A stretch of DNA of 23,596 nt from Pyramidobacter piscolens. GTDB lineage: Bacteria > Synergistota > Synergistia > Synergistales > Dethiosulfovibrionaceae. The notes under the pieces are model-generated. The model was not told the DNA's origin and did no database searches. It was given only the letters and a program-made list of their open reading frames with translations. Within the stretch, counting starts at the first letter, position 1. Each line of letters begins with the position of its first letter. Shown piece by piece: positions 14,118 to 22,603 of this stretch. The position numbers and the translations under genes are program-made. The DNA is taken from assembly GCA_004558205.1 (NCBI GenBank), contig SFDM01000044.1, positions 1-23,596 on the forward strand. The letters are read 5' to 3'.

Positions 14118-14198
14118 ATAAAAATAAGCTCCTTCCTGAGCGGGCGCTCGAAATTTTGGCTGTTTCGAGCGCCCGCTCAGGAAGGAGCTTATTTTTAT
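14118..14198. terminator. Perfect 36-bp inverted repeat, likely bidirectional terminator
   Basis: The left arm (14118-14153), beginning ATAAAAATAAGCTCCT, is perfectly complementary to the right arm (14163-14198), with a nine-base loop. Each outer end supplies an A/T run, so transcripts from either strand end in a hairpin plus TTATTTTTAT. It lies between the broken gene on the plus strand and the liv operon on the minus strand and could stop both. The arm is far longer and more perfect than ordinary terminators. Confidence 0.7.
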
Positions 14199-14346
14199 CA
14201 AGAACGATCGGTCCTTGTCCCGTCAGCGTTAGCGGATGGCGTCAAGAAGCCTCCAAGCCTTCCGGGGGATTGCAGTGTTATACTCTTTCGCAGCTAAACG
14301 GCTTAATAATCGGAGACCGGGCCGCCCCGGGGGCATCCAGCCGCTA

Positions 14347-14402
14347 AAGACTATCTCGGCCTATTCGGCCTGTGTAACTCATACCCCTCGGGCCGTCCCC
14401 TC
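14347..14402. repeat. Dispersed intergenic repeat, copy B
   Basis: This is the second copy of the element at 4414-4479, with 25/26 and 21/22 identity in its two blocks and a shorter spacer. Loose similarity extends upstream to TTATACT at 14278 and downstream to CTATTTTG near 14440. It lies past the end of the liv operon. The stretch 14199-14469 holds nothing else that I can name. Confidence 0.75.
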
Positions 14403-14469
14403 AGCGCCTCTTCCCATGTTCGGTGCGGCTGCGCCTGTCTATTTTGACCTGTATCAAAAAGCCGTCCCG

Positions 14470-15177
14470 TTAACCGCCCAGGTAAGCCGCCTTGACCCGT
14501 TCGTCGGTCAAAAGCTCTCTGCCGGGGCCGGCAAGGGAGATGTCGCCAGTCTCGAGCACATAGGCGTAATCCGCGATTTTCAGCGCCTGCAGCGCGTTCT
14601 GCTCCACCAGAAGGACCGTCTTTCCCTCGCGGTTGATCTGGCCGATGATCTCAAAAACTTCCTGCACCAGGATTGGCGCGAGACCCAGCGACGGCTCGTC
14701 CATCATGATCAGCCTGGGGTTGCTCATCAGCGCGCGCCCCAGGGCTAGCATCTGCTGTTCGCCTCCGGAAAGGGTGCCGCCCTTCTGCCAGCTGCGCTCC
14801 TTGAGGCGGGGGAACAGCGTGAACACCCATTCCATGGTCTTTTCAACGCCCGCGGCGTCGTTCCTGCGGATGTAGGCGCCCAGCATCAGGTTTTCATGGA
14901 CCGTCAGCTGGGGGAAAATGCGGCGGCCTTCGGGGCAGAGCGCGATCCCCAGCTCCAGGATCGTCTCGGGATCCTTGCCCAGAATATCAGTGCCGTCCCA
15001 CGCAATGCGCCCCCTTTTGCCTTTTACCAGCCCGGCGATGGAGCGCAGCGTGCTGCTCTTTCCCGCGCCGTTGGCGCCGATCAGCGTGACGATCTTCCCG
15101 TCGGGGACGTCGAAGCTGATGCCGTGGATCGCGTGGATGCCGCCGTAGCGGACCTCCAAGCCTTCAACGTTAAGCAT
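14470..15177 (-). CDS. livF: Branched-chain amino acid ABC transporter ATPase LivF
   Basis: This 235-residue ATPase is the usual LivF length. The Walker A motif is GANGAGKS at 34-41, the ABC signature is LSGGEQQMLALGRAL, and Walker B is LIMMDEPSLGLAP. It forms the cytoplasmic motor with LivG under the LivHM permease. The start overlaps the livG stop by eight bases, and it is the last gene of the five-gene cluster. No good terminator follows directly; the long inverted repeat at 14118-14198 is the first candidate. LivF is told from LivG by its length and by the RYGGIHAIHGIS start. Confidence 0.94.
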   Translation of the reverse strand: MLNVEGLEVRYGGIHAIHGISFDVPDGKIVTLIGANGAGKSSTLRSIAGLVKGKRGRIAWDGTDILGKDPETILELGIALCPEGRRIFPQLTVHENLMLGAYIRRNDAAGVEKTMEWVFTLFPRLKERSWQKGGTLSGGEQQMLALGRALMSNPRLIMMDEPSLGLAPILVQEVFEIIGQINREGKTVLLVEQNALQALKIADYAYVLETGDISLAGPGRELLTDERVKAAYLGG

Positions 15178-15949
15178 TGGCGGCGGCCTCCTTTCCCAGA
15201 TAGGCTTCGATGACGCGCGGATTGGCGCGGATTTCCCCGGGGGTGCCTTCGGCGATCAAGTGGCCGTAGTCAAGGACGCGGATCCACTCCGATATGCCCA
15301 TCACGACCTTCATGTCGTGCTCGATCAGGAGGATCGTCAGTGAAAACTTGTCCCTGATCGCGCGGATGAAGCCCATGAGCTTTTCGGACTCCTGGGGGTT
15401 CATGCCCGCGGCGGGCTCGTCGAGGAGAAGGAACCGAGGCCCTGTGGCCAGGGCCCGCGCGATCTCGAGCCGCCTTTGGGCCCCGTAGGGCAGCGACGCG
15501 GCGTCCGCGTCAGCCTGGCTGGCCAGCCCGACGGAATCGAGGAGCTCCATGGAGCGCTCCCTGATCTCCCGTTCCTCTCGGAGATAGGACGGAAGCATTA
15601 AAGGCGCGGCCCACCATGGGGATTTTTGGCGCACCCAGCAGGCCGTGATCACGTTCTGAAGCACCGTGGCCCCCGTGAAAAGGCGGATGTTCTGGAAGGT
15701 GCGAGCGATGCCGGCCTGGCAGACCCTGTGGGGCGGCAGGCCGGAAATATCGCGGCCGTCGAAGATGACGCTGCCTTTCGTGGGCTTGTAAAACCCCGTG
15801 ATGACGTTGAACGCTGTGGTCTTGCCCGCGCCGTTGGGGCCGATCAGGCTGGTGATCGTTCCCTGCTCCAGCGTCATGGACAGGTCGTTCACCGCCGTCA
15901 GGCCGCCGAACTGCATCGTCACGTTTCTCGTCTCAAGGATGACGCTCAT
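15170..15949 (-). CDS. livG: Branched-chain amino acid ABC transporter ATPase LivG
   Basis: This 259-residue ATPase has Walker A GPNGAGKT at 37-44, the signature LPYGAQRRLEIARAL (the LivG-type variant of the usual LSGGQ), Walker B FLLLDEPAAGMNP and the H-loop IEHDMKVVMGI. It pairs with LivF to power the LivHM channel. Its ATG overlaps the livM stop in ATGA and its own end overlaps livF, so the cluster is tightly coupled. The family covers Leu/Ile/Val but also other amino acids and amides; the sequence here does not settle the substrate. Confidence 0.94.
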   Translation of the reverse strand: MSVILETRNVTMQFGGLTAVNDLSMTLEQGTITSLIGPNGAGKTTAFNVITGFYKPTKGSVIFDGRDISGLPPHRVCQAGIARTFQNIRLFTGATVLQNVITACWVRQKSPWWAAPLMLPSYLREEREIRERSMELLDSVGLASQADADAASLPYGAQRRLEIARALATGPRFLLLDEPAAGMNPQESEKLMGFIRAIRDKFSLTILLIEHDMKVVMGISEWIRVLDYGHLIAEGTPGEIRANPRVIEAYLGKEAAANA

Positions 15950-16995
15950 CGGGGCTCACCGTCCTTCCTCGGAAGAATCTTGTCCCAGGTAAATTCCCAG
16001 CTGCCCATGATGCCCTGCCTCCGGTAGAGGATGATCACCATCAGCACCAGAGAGAAGATGACCATGCGCATGCCTGGGATCCCCTGGATTACCAGGCTTC
16101 CGATCTCAATAGTGTCCTCGACAAAGCGCAGCCATTCCAGAAGCACCGTGATGACCACCGCGCCCACGATGCTGCCCGTGATGGATCCCAGGCCTCCGGC
16201 GACGACGATCATCAGGATGTTGAAAGTAAACTGAGAGTTGTACATCTTGGGGTCGATGGTGGTGATCAGGCTTCCCTGGAGGGCTCCGGCGACGCCGGCG
16301 AAAAAGGCCCCGACGCAGAAGGAGATCACGCGGCATTTTAAGGTGTCGATGCCCATGGCGCGGGCCGCCACCTCGTCGTCGCGCACGGCTTTCAGGCAGT
16401 TGCCGAAGTTGCTCGACAGCAGCCGCACGAGCACATAGACCGTCAGAGCCACCCACAGGTAGTTCACCGTCAGCGTGGCGTAGCTGGGAATGCCCTTCAG
16501 CCCCAGGGCACCGTTGGTGATCGGCGTCGCGTTGGTCAGCACCACTCGGATGATCTCCGCGAAGCCCAGCGTGGCGATGCCAAGATAATCGCCGCCGAGG
16601 CGCAGCACGGGCAGCGCGATGATCAGCCCGAAGAGCGCGGCCATCAGGCCGCCGGCCACCACGGAGACGAAGAAAGGCGCCTCCATGACCGAGAAGGGCC
16701 AGATGATAGGCTGCAGGATGTACATGGTCTGTTTTTGGGCCGCCGGGATGATCAGCAGCGCCGACACGTAGGCGCCGATGGCCATGAAGCCCGCGTGGCC
16801 GAGGGAGAACATTCCCGTAAAGCCGTAGACCAGGTTGAGGCTCAAGGCCAGGATCGCGTTGACGGCGATCAGGTTCATGACCTGGATCTTGTAGCCGTCG
16901 AGGTGGTCCTGAGCCCAGTAAATGCCCCAGGCGATGGCGGCGATGGAAAGGACGTTCAGAATTAGTTTCAGGCGGGAACGGGAATTATCCATCAT
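15946..16995 (-). CDS. livM: Branched-chain amino acid ABC transporter permease LivM
   Basis: This 349-residue permease has about ten hydrophobic segments. Family marks are LSLNLVYGFTGMFSLGHAGFMAIGAY in the first half, LPVLRLGGDYLGIATLGFAEI, and the coupling segment KAVRDDEVAARAMGID that contacts the ATPases. The reading frame is open far upstream into livH, but that extension is only the shadow of livH in another frame. The ATG at 16995, six bases after GGAGGA and overlapping the livH stop, is the start. A second ATG follows immediately. Confidence 0.93.
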   Translation of the reverse strand: MMDNSRSRLKLILNVLSIAAIAWGIYWAQDHLDGYKIQVMNLIAVNAILALSLNLVYGFTGMFSLGHAGFMAIGAYVSALLIIPAAQKQTMYILQPIIWPFSVMEAPFFVSVVAGGLMAALFGLIIALPVLRLGGDYLGIATLGFAEIIRVVLTNATPITNGALGLKGIPSYATLTVNYLWVALTVYVLVRLLSSNFGNCLKAVRDDEVAARAMGIDTLKCRVISFCVGAFFAGVAGALQGSLITTIDPKMYNSQFTFNILMIVVAGGLGSITGSIVGAVVITVLLEWLRFVEDTIEIGSLVIQGIPGMRMVIFSLVLMVIILYRRQGIMGSWEFTWDKILPRKDGEPR

Positions 16996-17885
16996 ACTTT
17001 GTCCTCCAGTTTTTCCCCGAGAAGGCCCGTGGGCTTGACGAAGAGGATCAGAATCAGGAGCACGAAAGCAAAGGCGTCGCGGTAGCCTGAAAGGGAGGGG
17101 AAGAACGCGACGATCATGATCTCCATGAATCCCAGAATCAGGCCGCCGAGCATGGCCCCCTGGACCGAGCCGATGCCGCCGAACACCGCGGCGATAAAGG
17201 CCTTGAAGCCGGGGATGGTGCCCATGAAGGGGTTGATCTGGGGATAGCGCAGCGCCCACATGATCCCCGCGGCAGCGGCGAGCGCCGAGCCGATGCCGAA
17301 GGTGAGGGCGATAATCCTGTTTACGCTGACGCCCATCAGGCGCGTCGTCTCGATATCCCTGGAAATGGCGCGCATGGCCAGTCCCTGGGGTGTTTTGTAA
17401 AGAATCCACAGAAGCCCCATAACCAGCGTGAAGGCCACGATAGGCACGACCACCGCCAGAGGGAGGATCCTGATGTTGCCGAACTTGACTATTTTTACGA
17501 GGGAAGCCAGGCGGGGCATGGGGCGAGGGATTCCCGTGAAGAGAACGAGACAGACGTTCTGAATAAAAAAGGAGACGCCGATGGCGCTGATCAGGGCCGA
17601 AATGCGGGGCGCGTCGCGCAGCGGCTTGTAAGCCACGCGGTCCACCAGGATGCCCGAACAGGCCGTGGCGGCGATGGACAGGAGGGCCGCCAGCCACCAT
17701 GGCAGTTTGAATAAAGCGACGCCCCAAAAAACAAAATAGGCTCCCAGCATGAAGATGTCGCCGTGAGCGAAGTTAATCAGACGCAGAATGCCGTACACCA
17801 TGGAGTAGCCGATGGCGATCAGCCCGTAAAGGCTGCCCAGCGTCAGGGCGTTAAAGGAATGCTGGATGAACATATCCAGGCTCAT
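16992..17885 (-). CDS. livH: Branched-chain amino acid ABC transporter permease LivH
   Basis: This membrane permease has about 297 residues from the ATG at 17885. It shows the LivH pattern IQHSFNALTLGSLYGLIAIGYSMVYGILRLINFAHGDIFMLGAY-like opening, then RDIETTRLMGVSVNRII, the loop that engages LivF/LivG. The frame extends to an ATG at 17900; 17885 is preferred because GAGG lies nine bases upstream, but both are possible. It follows the binding-protein gene after a gap of about 100 bases that contains a hairpin, and it couples to livM through an ATGA overlap. Confidence 0.93.
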   Translation of the reverse strand: MSLDMFIQHSFNALTLGSLYGLIAIGYSMVYGILRLINFAHGDIFMLGAYFVFWGVALFKLPWWLAALLSIAATACSGILVDRVAYKPLRDAPRISALISAIGVSFFIQNVCLVLFTGIPRPMPRLASLVKIVKFGNIRILPLAVVVPIVAFTLVMGLLWILYKTPQGLAMRAISRDIETTRLMGVSVNRIIALTFGIGSALAAAAGIMWALRYPQINPFMGTIPGFKAFIAAVFGGIGSVQGAMLGGLILGFMEIMIVAFFPSLSGYRDAFAFVLLILILFVKPTGLLGEKLEDKV

Positions 17886-17908
17886 GAAAGTTCGCCTCAT
17901 TTCTTCTC

Positions 17909-17943
17909 AAAGAGGGGAGGACTTGACGAGTCCCCCCCTCTTT
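17909..17943 (-). terminator. Partial terminator between binding protein and permease genes
   Basis: AAAGAGGGG and CCCCTCTTT, with GGACT/AGTCC inside, form a 14-bp hairpin with one mismatch. Only three T residues follow on the minus strand, so it should terminate part of the transcripts or protect the upstream mRNA. This would give more binding protein than permease, as is usual for such operons. Confidence 0.65.
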
Positions 17944-17990
17944 ATCGACAAATAAAAAGATCTTCCTGCCGGAGTGCTTGGCGCGGTCCC

Positions 17991-19127
17991 TTAGTTCGCC
18001 ACTTCCACGTTGGTCAGGTAGATGCGCTTGCCGTCCTTGATCTGCATGATGCCTACGGGCTTGATCGCGTCGTGGTTGGCGTCCATGGTGGTGAGGCCGG
18101 TGACGCCGGCGTAGTCCTTCATGGAAGCCAGAGCCGCGGCGATGTCGGCCGGGGCGGCGCTGTTGGCACGCTTGATGCTGTCCATGATCATCATGTAGCA
18201 GTCATAGCCGATGGCCGAGTTGGCGTTGGCCGCCTTATCGGGGAAGGCTTTCTGCCAGTTCTCGGTGAACTTCTTCGCCAGCTCGCTCATATTGGGCATG
18301 GAAGGATCGTAGGGGAAGGTGGTGAAGCAGAATCCTTCGACAGAATCGCCGCCGATGGAGACGATCTCGGGGTTGTCCATGGCGTCGCCGCCCAGGAAGG
18401 CGAACTCGGCGCCCAGTTCGCGCGCCTGGCGCATGATGATCGCGCCTTCGGCGAAGTTCGCGGGAAGGTAGACCACGTCGGGATTGAGGCTGATAATCTC
18501 AGTCAGCTGTGCCGTGAAGTCCTGGTCGCCCTTCTGGTAGTTCATCTTGGAAACCACGGAACCGCCAAGCTTTTTGAAGTTGTCCTCGAAGTATTTGGCA
18601 AGGCCTACGCAGTAGTCCTCGGTGACTTCGATCAGAATGGCCGCTTTTTTGGCCTTCATCTCGTTGAAAGCGAAAGCCGCCGCTCCGGCGCCCTGGAAGG
18701 GGTCGATGAAGCAGGCGCGGAAGACGAACTTCTTGCCCTGGGTGACCAGGGGGTTTGTGCAGGACGTACCGAGCATGGGGATCCCCGCCTTTTCGGCGAT
18801 GTCGCCGCCGGCCATGGCCAGCGAGGAGCCGTAGGTCCCGATAATGACGTTGACCTTCTCGCGTTCGATCAGGCGCTTCACCGCATTGGCGGCTTCCACC
18901 TTGTCAGTCTTGTTGTCCACCACCACGAGTTCCACTTTTTTGCCGAGAATCTCGGGCATCTCCTTCTGCGCCATTCTGACGCCGTCCAGCTCAAGCTGTC
19001 CGCCGAAGGCGCTGCCGCCGGTCAGGGGAAGGAAAACACCCACCTTGATCGTGTCCGCCGCCATCGCGGCCCCGCCGATCGCCATAACCGCCAGCACGGC
19101 GGCCGCCAATTTTCTGCTGAATCTCAT
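17991..19127 (-). CDS. livJ: Amino-acid ABC transporter substrate-binding protein, LivJ/LivK type
   Basis: This 378-residue exported protein has a signal peptide of about 23 residues (MRFSRKLAAAVLAVMAIGGAAMA, cut before ADTIKVG). The mature part starts with the family pattern IKVGVFLPLTGG and continues with DGVRMAQKEMP, VNVIIGTYGSSLAMAGGDIAEK and GIPMLGTSCTNPLVTQ, a two-lobed type I binding fold. It captures a branched-chain or related amino acid for LivHMGF. The start follows AGGAGGT. No lipobox cysteine is seen, so it is likely soluble in a periplasm, which suits a two-membrane cell. It is the first gene of the operon. Confidence 0.93.
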   Translation of the reverse strand: MRFSRKLAAAVLAVMAIGGAAMAADTIKVGVFLPLTGGSAFGGQLELDGVRMAQKEMPEILGKKVELVVVDNKTDKVEAANAVKRLIEREKVNVIIGTYGSSLAMAGGDIAEKAGIPMLGTSCTNPLVTQGKKFVFRACFIDPFQGAGAAAFAFNEMKAKKAAILIEVTEDYCVGLAKYFEDNFKKLGGSVVSKMNYQKGDQDFTAQLTEIISLNPDVVYLPANFAEGAIIMRQARELGAEFAFLGGDAMDNPEIVSIGGDSVEGFCFTTFPYDPSMPNMSELAKKFTENWQKAFPDKAANANSAIGYDCYMMIMDSIKRANSAAPADIAAALASMKDYAGVTGLTTMDANHDAIKPVGIMQIKDGKRIYLTNVEVAN

Positions 19128-19155
19128 AAGTCTTACCTCCTATATTTTCGGAATT

Positions 19156-19193
19156 GCTCCGCAAAGTGCGGAGCTTTGATGGCCCTCATTATA
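19156..19193 (-). promoter_or_regulatory. livJ promoter -10 and leader hairpin
   Basis: The minus strand reads TATAAT at 19188-19193, with a weak TTCCAA about 16 bases upstream. The leader RNA then forms GCTCCGC/GCGGAGC (19156-19174) before AGGAGGT and the start codon. The hairpin may stabilise the abundant binding-protein mRNA or be a regulatory site. Confidence 0.5.
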
Positions 19194-19279
19194 CCTTATA
19201 GAAATATATTTGGAAGCTTTGAGGTATAGGAAATAAAAAGTTGATCAAGTGTGACTTTTCAGATAATAGTGCTTCAAGC

Positions 19280-20908
19280 TCATTTTTTGGTCTTTTTGCC
19301 GTGGAACTGCGCCACGTCCATGACGATCAGCGAGAGGTTGTGGGCGTGGTCGCCGATCCGTTCCATGTTGCTCAGCAGGTCGATGAAGATGATCCCCGAG
19401 GAGGGCGCGCAAAGCCCTTCGTTGAGGCGCCCGATATGGCTCTGGCGCAGGGTCTTTTCCTTGTAGTCCACCTGGTCCTCCAGCGTGTCGGCCACCTCGC
19501 GGGCAAGCTCCACCTGTTCCGTTTCGACGGCGCGCAGGCTTTTGACCACCATTTGGCGGACCGTGGAAAACATGTCCTCGAACTCGGCGGTAGCGGTGGC
19601 CGAGAAGTCGAGTTTGTGTTCTTTCAGATAATCGTAAAGCTCCACCATATTCTGCGCATGGTCGCCCACGCGCTCGATGTCGCTGGCTCCGTTGACGTAA
19701 GACGCCAGGAGCTTCGACAGGTCGGCAGAAATATGGTGCTGCCAGAGCTTGGCCGCGTAGGCGGCGATTTTGTGGGTCAGGTCGTTGACCACCCGCTCGA
19801 TCTGGTTCAGCTTTTCCACCGCCGAGTCGTCCTTTTCGATGAAAGCCGTGTTGACCAGGTCGAGCATCTGCACCGTCAGGCCGCCCATGTTCAAAAGCTC
19901 GTTGCGCACGGCTGTCACGGCCGCGGCCGGCGAGGCGTCGATCAGCCGCTCGTTCAGGTATTTGGGGCCCGTATAGATCTGTTCTGTTTCTGCGGGCAGC
20001 ATCCTCTGAATCAGGCGGGCGATGACGTTCACGAAGGGGAGCAGCACCAGCGTGTTGAACACGTTGAAAATCGTGTGGGCGTTGGCGATCTGGCGCGCGA
20101 TTTCGCCGGAGGTGCTGGTGACCAGCCGCGTGTAAGGCCCTATGAGGGGCAGGAAGTAGCAGATGCCGATCAGGTTGAAGAGCACGTGCCCTATGGCCGC
20201 CTGTTTGGCCGAGCGGTTTGATCCGAGCGCGGCGATCACGGCGGTGATGGTGGTGCCCAGGTTGTCGCCCAGAAGGATGGGGATGGCGGCCTCGATGGGC
20301 AGCAGCCCCTGAACGGCCATGGCGATGGTCAGCCCCACCGTGGCCGAACTGGACTGGACTATCATGGTCAGCGCGGTGCCGGCCAGGACGCCCAGCAGGG
20401 GGGTGCGGGCGAAGGCGAGAAAGAAATCCTGGCGGTCGTGCAGAAAGCTCATGGATTGTTCCATGGTGCCCATGCCGATGAACAGCAGGCCGAAACCGAA
20501 AATGCCGTTGCCGATATAGCGCTGGTGCCGGGTCCTCCCGAAAACGGCCAGCAGCATGCCCACGCCCACGGTGGGCAGCGCGAAATCCTTCATGTTGAAC
20601 GCGATCAGCTGGGCGGTGATGGTGGTGCCCACGTTGGCTCCCATGATCACGCCAAGGGCCTGCCGAAGCGACATCAGTCCAGCCTGCACAAAACTGACGG
20701 TCATGACCGTCGTCGCAGAACTGGACTGGATCACCATGGTCACGAGCGCACCCACCAAGGCTCCTTTTACGGGCGTGCTGGTCAATGAGGCAATGAGCGT
20801 TCTCATACGGTCGCCCGCCAAGTCTTGCAGAGCGTCACTCATCAGTTTAATTCCATAGAGAAACAGCCCTACTCCGCCGATAATCTGAAACAGAGAAGTT
20901 ACATTCAT
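19280..20908 (-). CDS. Na/Pi cotransporter family protein with PhoU-like domain
   Basis: This protein of about 542 residues has two parts. The N-terminal 310 or so residues are membrane embedded and contain the two inverted-repeat motifs of the NptA/SLC34 family, QSSSATTVM (from 61) and QSSSATVGL (from 185), each followed by a GANVGTT- or GDNLGTT-like segment. The C-terminal part, from about 330, is helical and PhoU-like, with NMERIGDHAHN and DIERVGDHAQN repeats that can bind metal. It probably imports phosphate with Na+. The frame extends to 21010, but that would cross the promoter; the ATG at 20908 (MNVTSLFQIIGGVGLFLYG) begins at the membrane domain as in relatives, although its ribosome-binding site is weak. 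Confidence 0.92.
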   Translation of the reverse strand: MNVTSLFQIIGGVGLFLYGIKLMSDALQDLAGDRMRTLIASLTSTPVKGALVGALVTMVIQSSSATTVMTVSFVQAGLMSLRQALGVIMGANVGTTITAQLIAFNMKDFALPTVGVGMLLAVFGRTRHQRYIGNGIFGFGLLFIGMGTMEQSMSFLHDRQDFFLAFARTPLLGVLAGTALTMIVQSSSATVGLTIAMAVQGLLPIEAAIPILLGDNLGTTITAVIAALGSNRSAKQAAIGHVLFNLIGICYFLPLIGPYTRLVTSTSGEIARQIANAHTIFNVFNTLVLLPFVNVIARLIQRMLPAETEQIYTGPKYLNERLIDASPAAAVTAVRNELLNMGGLTVQMLDLVNTAFIEKDDSAVEKLNQIERVVNDLTHKIAAYAAKLWQHHISADLSKLLASYVNGASDIERVGDHAQNMVELYDYLKEHKLDFSATATAEFEDMFSTVRQMVVKSLRAVETEQVELAREVADTLEDQVDYKEKTLRQSHIGRLNEGLCAPSSGIIFIDLLSNMERIGDHAHNLSLIVMDVAQFHGKKTKK

Positions 20909-20951
20909 CCCATAAATCCCGCCTTTGAAGGAGCGCTTTGCCGCGCTCGGG

Positions 20952-20980
20952 AATTTGGTGCAAATATTCTGCGTTGTCAA
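20952..20980 (-). promoter_or_regulatory. Possible promoter of the Na/Pi cotransporter gene
   Basis: The minus strand has a perfect TTGACA (20975-20980), then 17 bases, then CAAATT (20952-20957), a poor -10. The site lies between the terminator of the upstream gene and the ATG at 20908. The -10 assignment is uncertain. Confidence 0.4.
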
Positions 20981-20995
20981 AGTACCTGTATCGAG

Positions 20996-21020
20996 AAAAG
21001 AAAGGCCCAAAGGGGCTTTC
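20996..21020 (-). terminator. Terminator of the Bmp-family gene
   Basis: GAAAG and CTTTC, then CCC/GGG with one mismatch between them, form a nine-position stem with a three-base loop. The minus strand continues into TTCTTTTCTC. It begins eight bases after the stop codon, which makes the role clear despite the imperfect T-run. Confidence 0.65.
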
Positions 21021-21028
21021 TGAACGTT

Positions 21029-22096
21029 CTACTTCATCTTTTTCCGTTCGTCCAGCGGTTCCAGGTCCGGTCTGACGGCGCCTTCTTCGTCGAAAGCGCT
21101 GTCCACAGTGATCCTGCCGCTGCCGATCTGTGAGCTGAGCTGGTCCAGCCGGTTTTTCACGTCTTCGGGGATCAGCGTGTTGGACGTCCACGAAAGTCCC
21201 ACGCCGCTGTTGTCCAGGTCGTAGATGAGGACGGCCCCGCGCTCCAGCCGGCCTTCCCGCTTGGCCGCGATCGTTTCGAAAAGGGCCTTGTCAAAGTGTT
21301 TGAGCATGGCGGTCAGCACCACTCCGGGGGCGATCCGCTCCTGGGGTTCGTCCACGCCGATCACGCAGAAAGAGTTCTCGATCCCTGCCTCGATGACCCC
21401 CGCTCCCGACCTGCCAGCCGCCTGGTAGATGATCAGAGCGCCTTCCTTGTTCATCTTTACGGCGATGAGCTTGGCGCGTCGCGGGTCGTTCCAGGACTGG
21501 ACGCTCCTTTTCAGGACGGGCATATCCTTGCTGACCGCCCTGACGCCCTGTTCAAAGCCCACGAGAAAATCGAGCATAGCGGGGTTTTCCTTGCCTCGTT
21601 CGCCCAAAATGATGCCTACGGCCGGCGTCACGCCCAGCAGGGCGGCGCTGCGTTCAGCGGTCATGGCGGCGAGGGCGCCCGCGAGATAGCTGCCTTCGTT
21701 CTGGCGGAAGAGCACCGAGGTGACGCTGGGGTGGGAAGAACGGGCGTCCACCAGCACGAAGTCGGTCTTCTTGTACAACGGCGCGGTTCTGTCCACGACG
21801 GCGCCGAGGTCGCCGCCCACGGCGATCACCAGTTTGGAATGTTTCGCGGCTGTCTCTATGGCGGAGCGGAAGTTCTTTTCATTATAGTCGCAGGTGTAAA
21901 TTCTGGACGGGACTCCGAGTTCCGTGAGGGCTCTATGAATTCCCGATGTGGCCGAGACGTACATGGAGTCCAAAGCGTCGCAGGAAAAGACGATTGAGAT
22001 GTCAGCCGCCGGGGCGGCATGCGCCGCCAGCGCCGCGCAAAGCGTGAAAAACGGCAGCGAGAAAGCCAGCAGGACGCGACGAATTTGTAAACGCAT
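21029..22096 (-). CDS. Bmp/PnrA-family substrate-binding protein
   Basis: This 355-residue exported protein has a signal peptide (MRLQIRRVLLAFSLPFFTLCAALAAHA, likely cut before APAAD). The mature part resembles the Bmp family (PnrA, BMP lipoproteins): a VSATSGIHRALTEL-like start of the first lobe, RQNEGSYLAGALAAM as the family hallmark, GIILGERGKENPAMLDFLVGFEQGV, and FCVIGVDEPQE. These proteins bind nucleosides in known cases. No ATPase or permease genes of that family are adjacent, so the transporter partner is encoded elsewhere or the protein acts as a sensor. It has its own promoter and terminator and is a single-gene unit. A lipobox is not obvious. Confidence 0.86.
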   Translation of the reverse strand: MRLQIRRVLLAFSLPFFTLCAALAAHAAPAADISIVFSCDALDSMYVSATSGIHRALTELGVPSRIYTCDYNEKNFRSAIETAAKHSKLVIAVGGDLGAVVDRTAPLYKKTDFVLVDARSSHPSVTSVLFRQNEGSYLAGALAAMTAERSAALLGVTPAVGIILGERGKENPAMLDFLVGFEQGVRAVSKDMPVLKRSVQSWNDPRRAKLIAVKMNKEGALIIYQAAGRSGAGVIEAGIENSFCVIGVDEPQERIAPGVVLTAMLKHFDKALFETIAAKREGRLERGAVLIYDLDNSGVGLSWTSNTLIPEDVKNRLDQLSSQIGSGRITVDSAFDEEGAVRPDLEPLDERKKMK

Positions 22097-22146
22097 AGAA
22101 TAACCGCCTTTCCAGATGAGCGGAGTGTAAAAGACAATGACAGCTT

Positions 22147-22185
22147 ATTATACCATCGAAAAGACCTGTTCAAAGGTGTTCAAAG
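22147..22185 (-). promoter_or_regulatory. Promoter of the Bmp-family gene with tandem 9-bp repeats at the -35
   Basis: The minus strand has TATAAT (22147-22152) and TTGAAC (22168-22173) with a 15-base spacer. The -35 lies in one of two exact direct repeats of CTTTGAACA (22167-22175 and 22177-22185) with a 10-base period, one DNA turn. This fits a regulator binding twice on one face of the helix. Confidence 0.6.
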
Positions 22186-22223
22186 CGAAAATGTTTTCCA
22201 GGAGGAAGGGAAAATCGCCCGGC

Positions 22224-22556
22224 CTACTTGACGAACTCTCTGAGGCAGGTCAGAAGGAAGGCCATGATGGCCGTGCCGCAGGCGAAGCTCGCCGTGTCTT
22301 TGGCGATTTTCGCGAGAGGGTGGATTTGGGTTGTGCAGAGGTCCACGGTTTTTTCGACGGCCGTGTTCAGGGCCTCCACGACCAGGACCAGCAGCCCCCA
22401 GGGCAGGACGTCCAAAAGCGCGGCGACGCCCCGCGCGAGCGCCGTGACACTGAAAAAGAAGGCCAGCAGGAAAAGCTCCTGACGAAAGGCCCTCTCCCGC
22501 AGAAGGGCCTGAAAGCCGGCGCAGGAATACGTAAAAGCCTTGATGAAATGTTCCAT
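22224..22556 (-). CDS. dgkA: Diacylglycerol kinase / undecaprenol kinase family protein
   Basis: This 110-residue membrane protein has three hydrophobic stretches (ELFLLAFFFSVTALA, LLDVLPWGLLVLVVEA, and ASFACGTAIMAFLLTCL), as in the small trimeric kinases of this family. The signature E-A-L-N-T-A-V-E-K is complete, and K-I-A-K-D-T-A-S follows as the ATP-site element. Such enzymes phosphorylate diacylglycerol or, in many Gram-positive and related bacteria, undecaprenol for cell-wall synthesis; the sequence does not separate the two. The gene stands alone, preceded by its own promoter. Confidence 0.88.
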   Translation of the reverse strand: MEHFIKAFTYSCAGFQALLRERAFRQELFLLAFFFSVTALARGVAALLDVLPWGLLVLVVEALNTAVEKTVDLCTTQIHPLAKIAKDTASFACGTAIMAFLLTCLREFVK

Positions 22557-22603
22557 GAGCTTTCTCCATTTTTATGCCGGGCGGGCAATTTTGACGCAGC
22601 CTG

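Noticed and set aside
15946..17727. 593-codon version of livM reaching into livH
   Set aside because: The first part is a low-complexity shadow of livH in another frame; the real start at 16995 has a ribosome-binding site and an ATGA overlap.
17763..19229. 488-codon open frame on the plus strand
   Set aside because: It is the antisense shadow of the binding-protein gene, which has a clear signal peptide and ribosome-binding site on the other strand.
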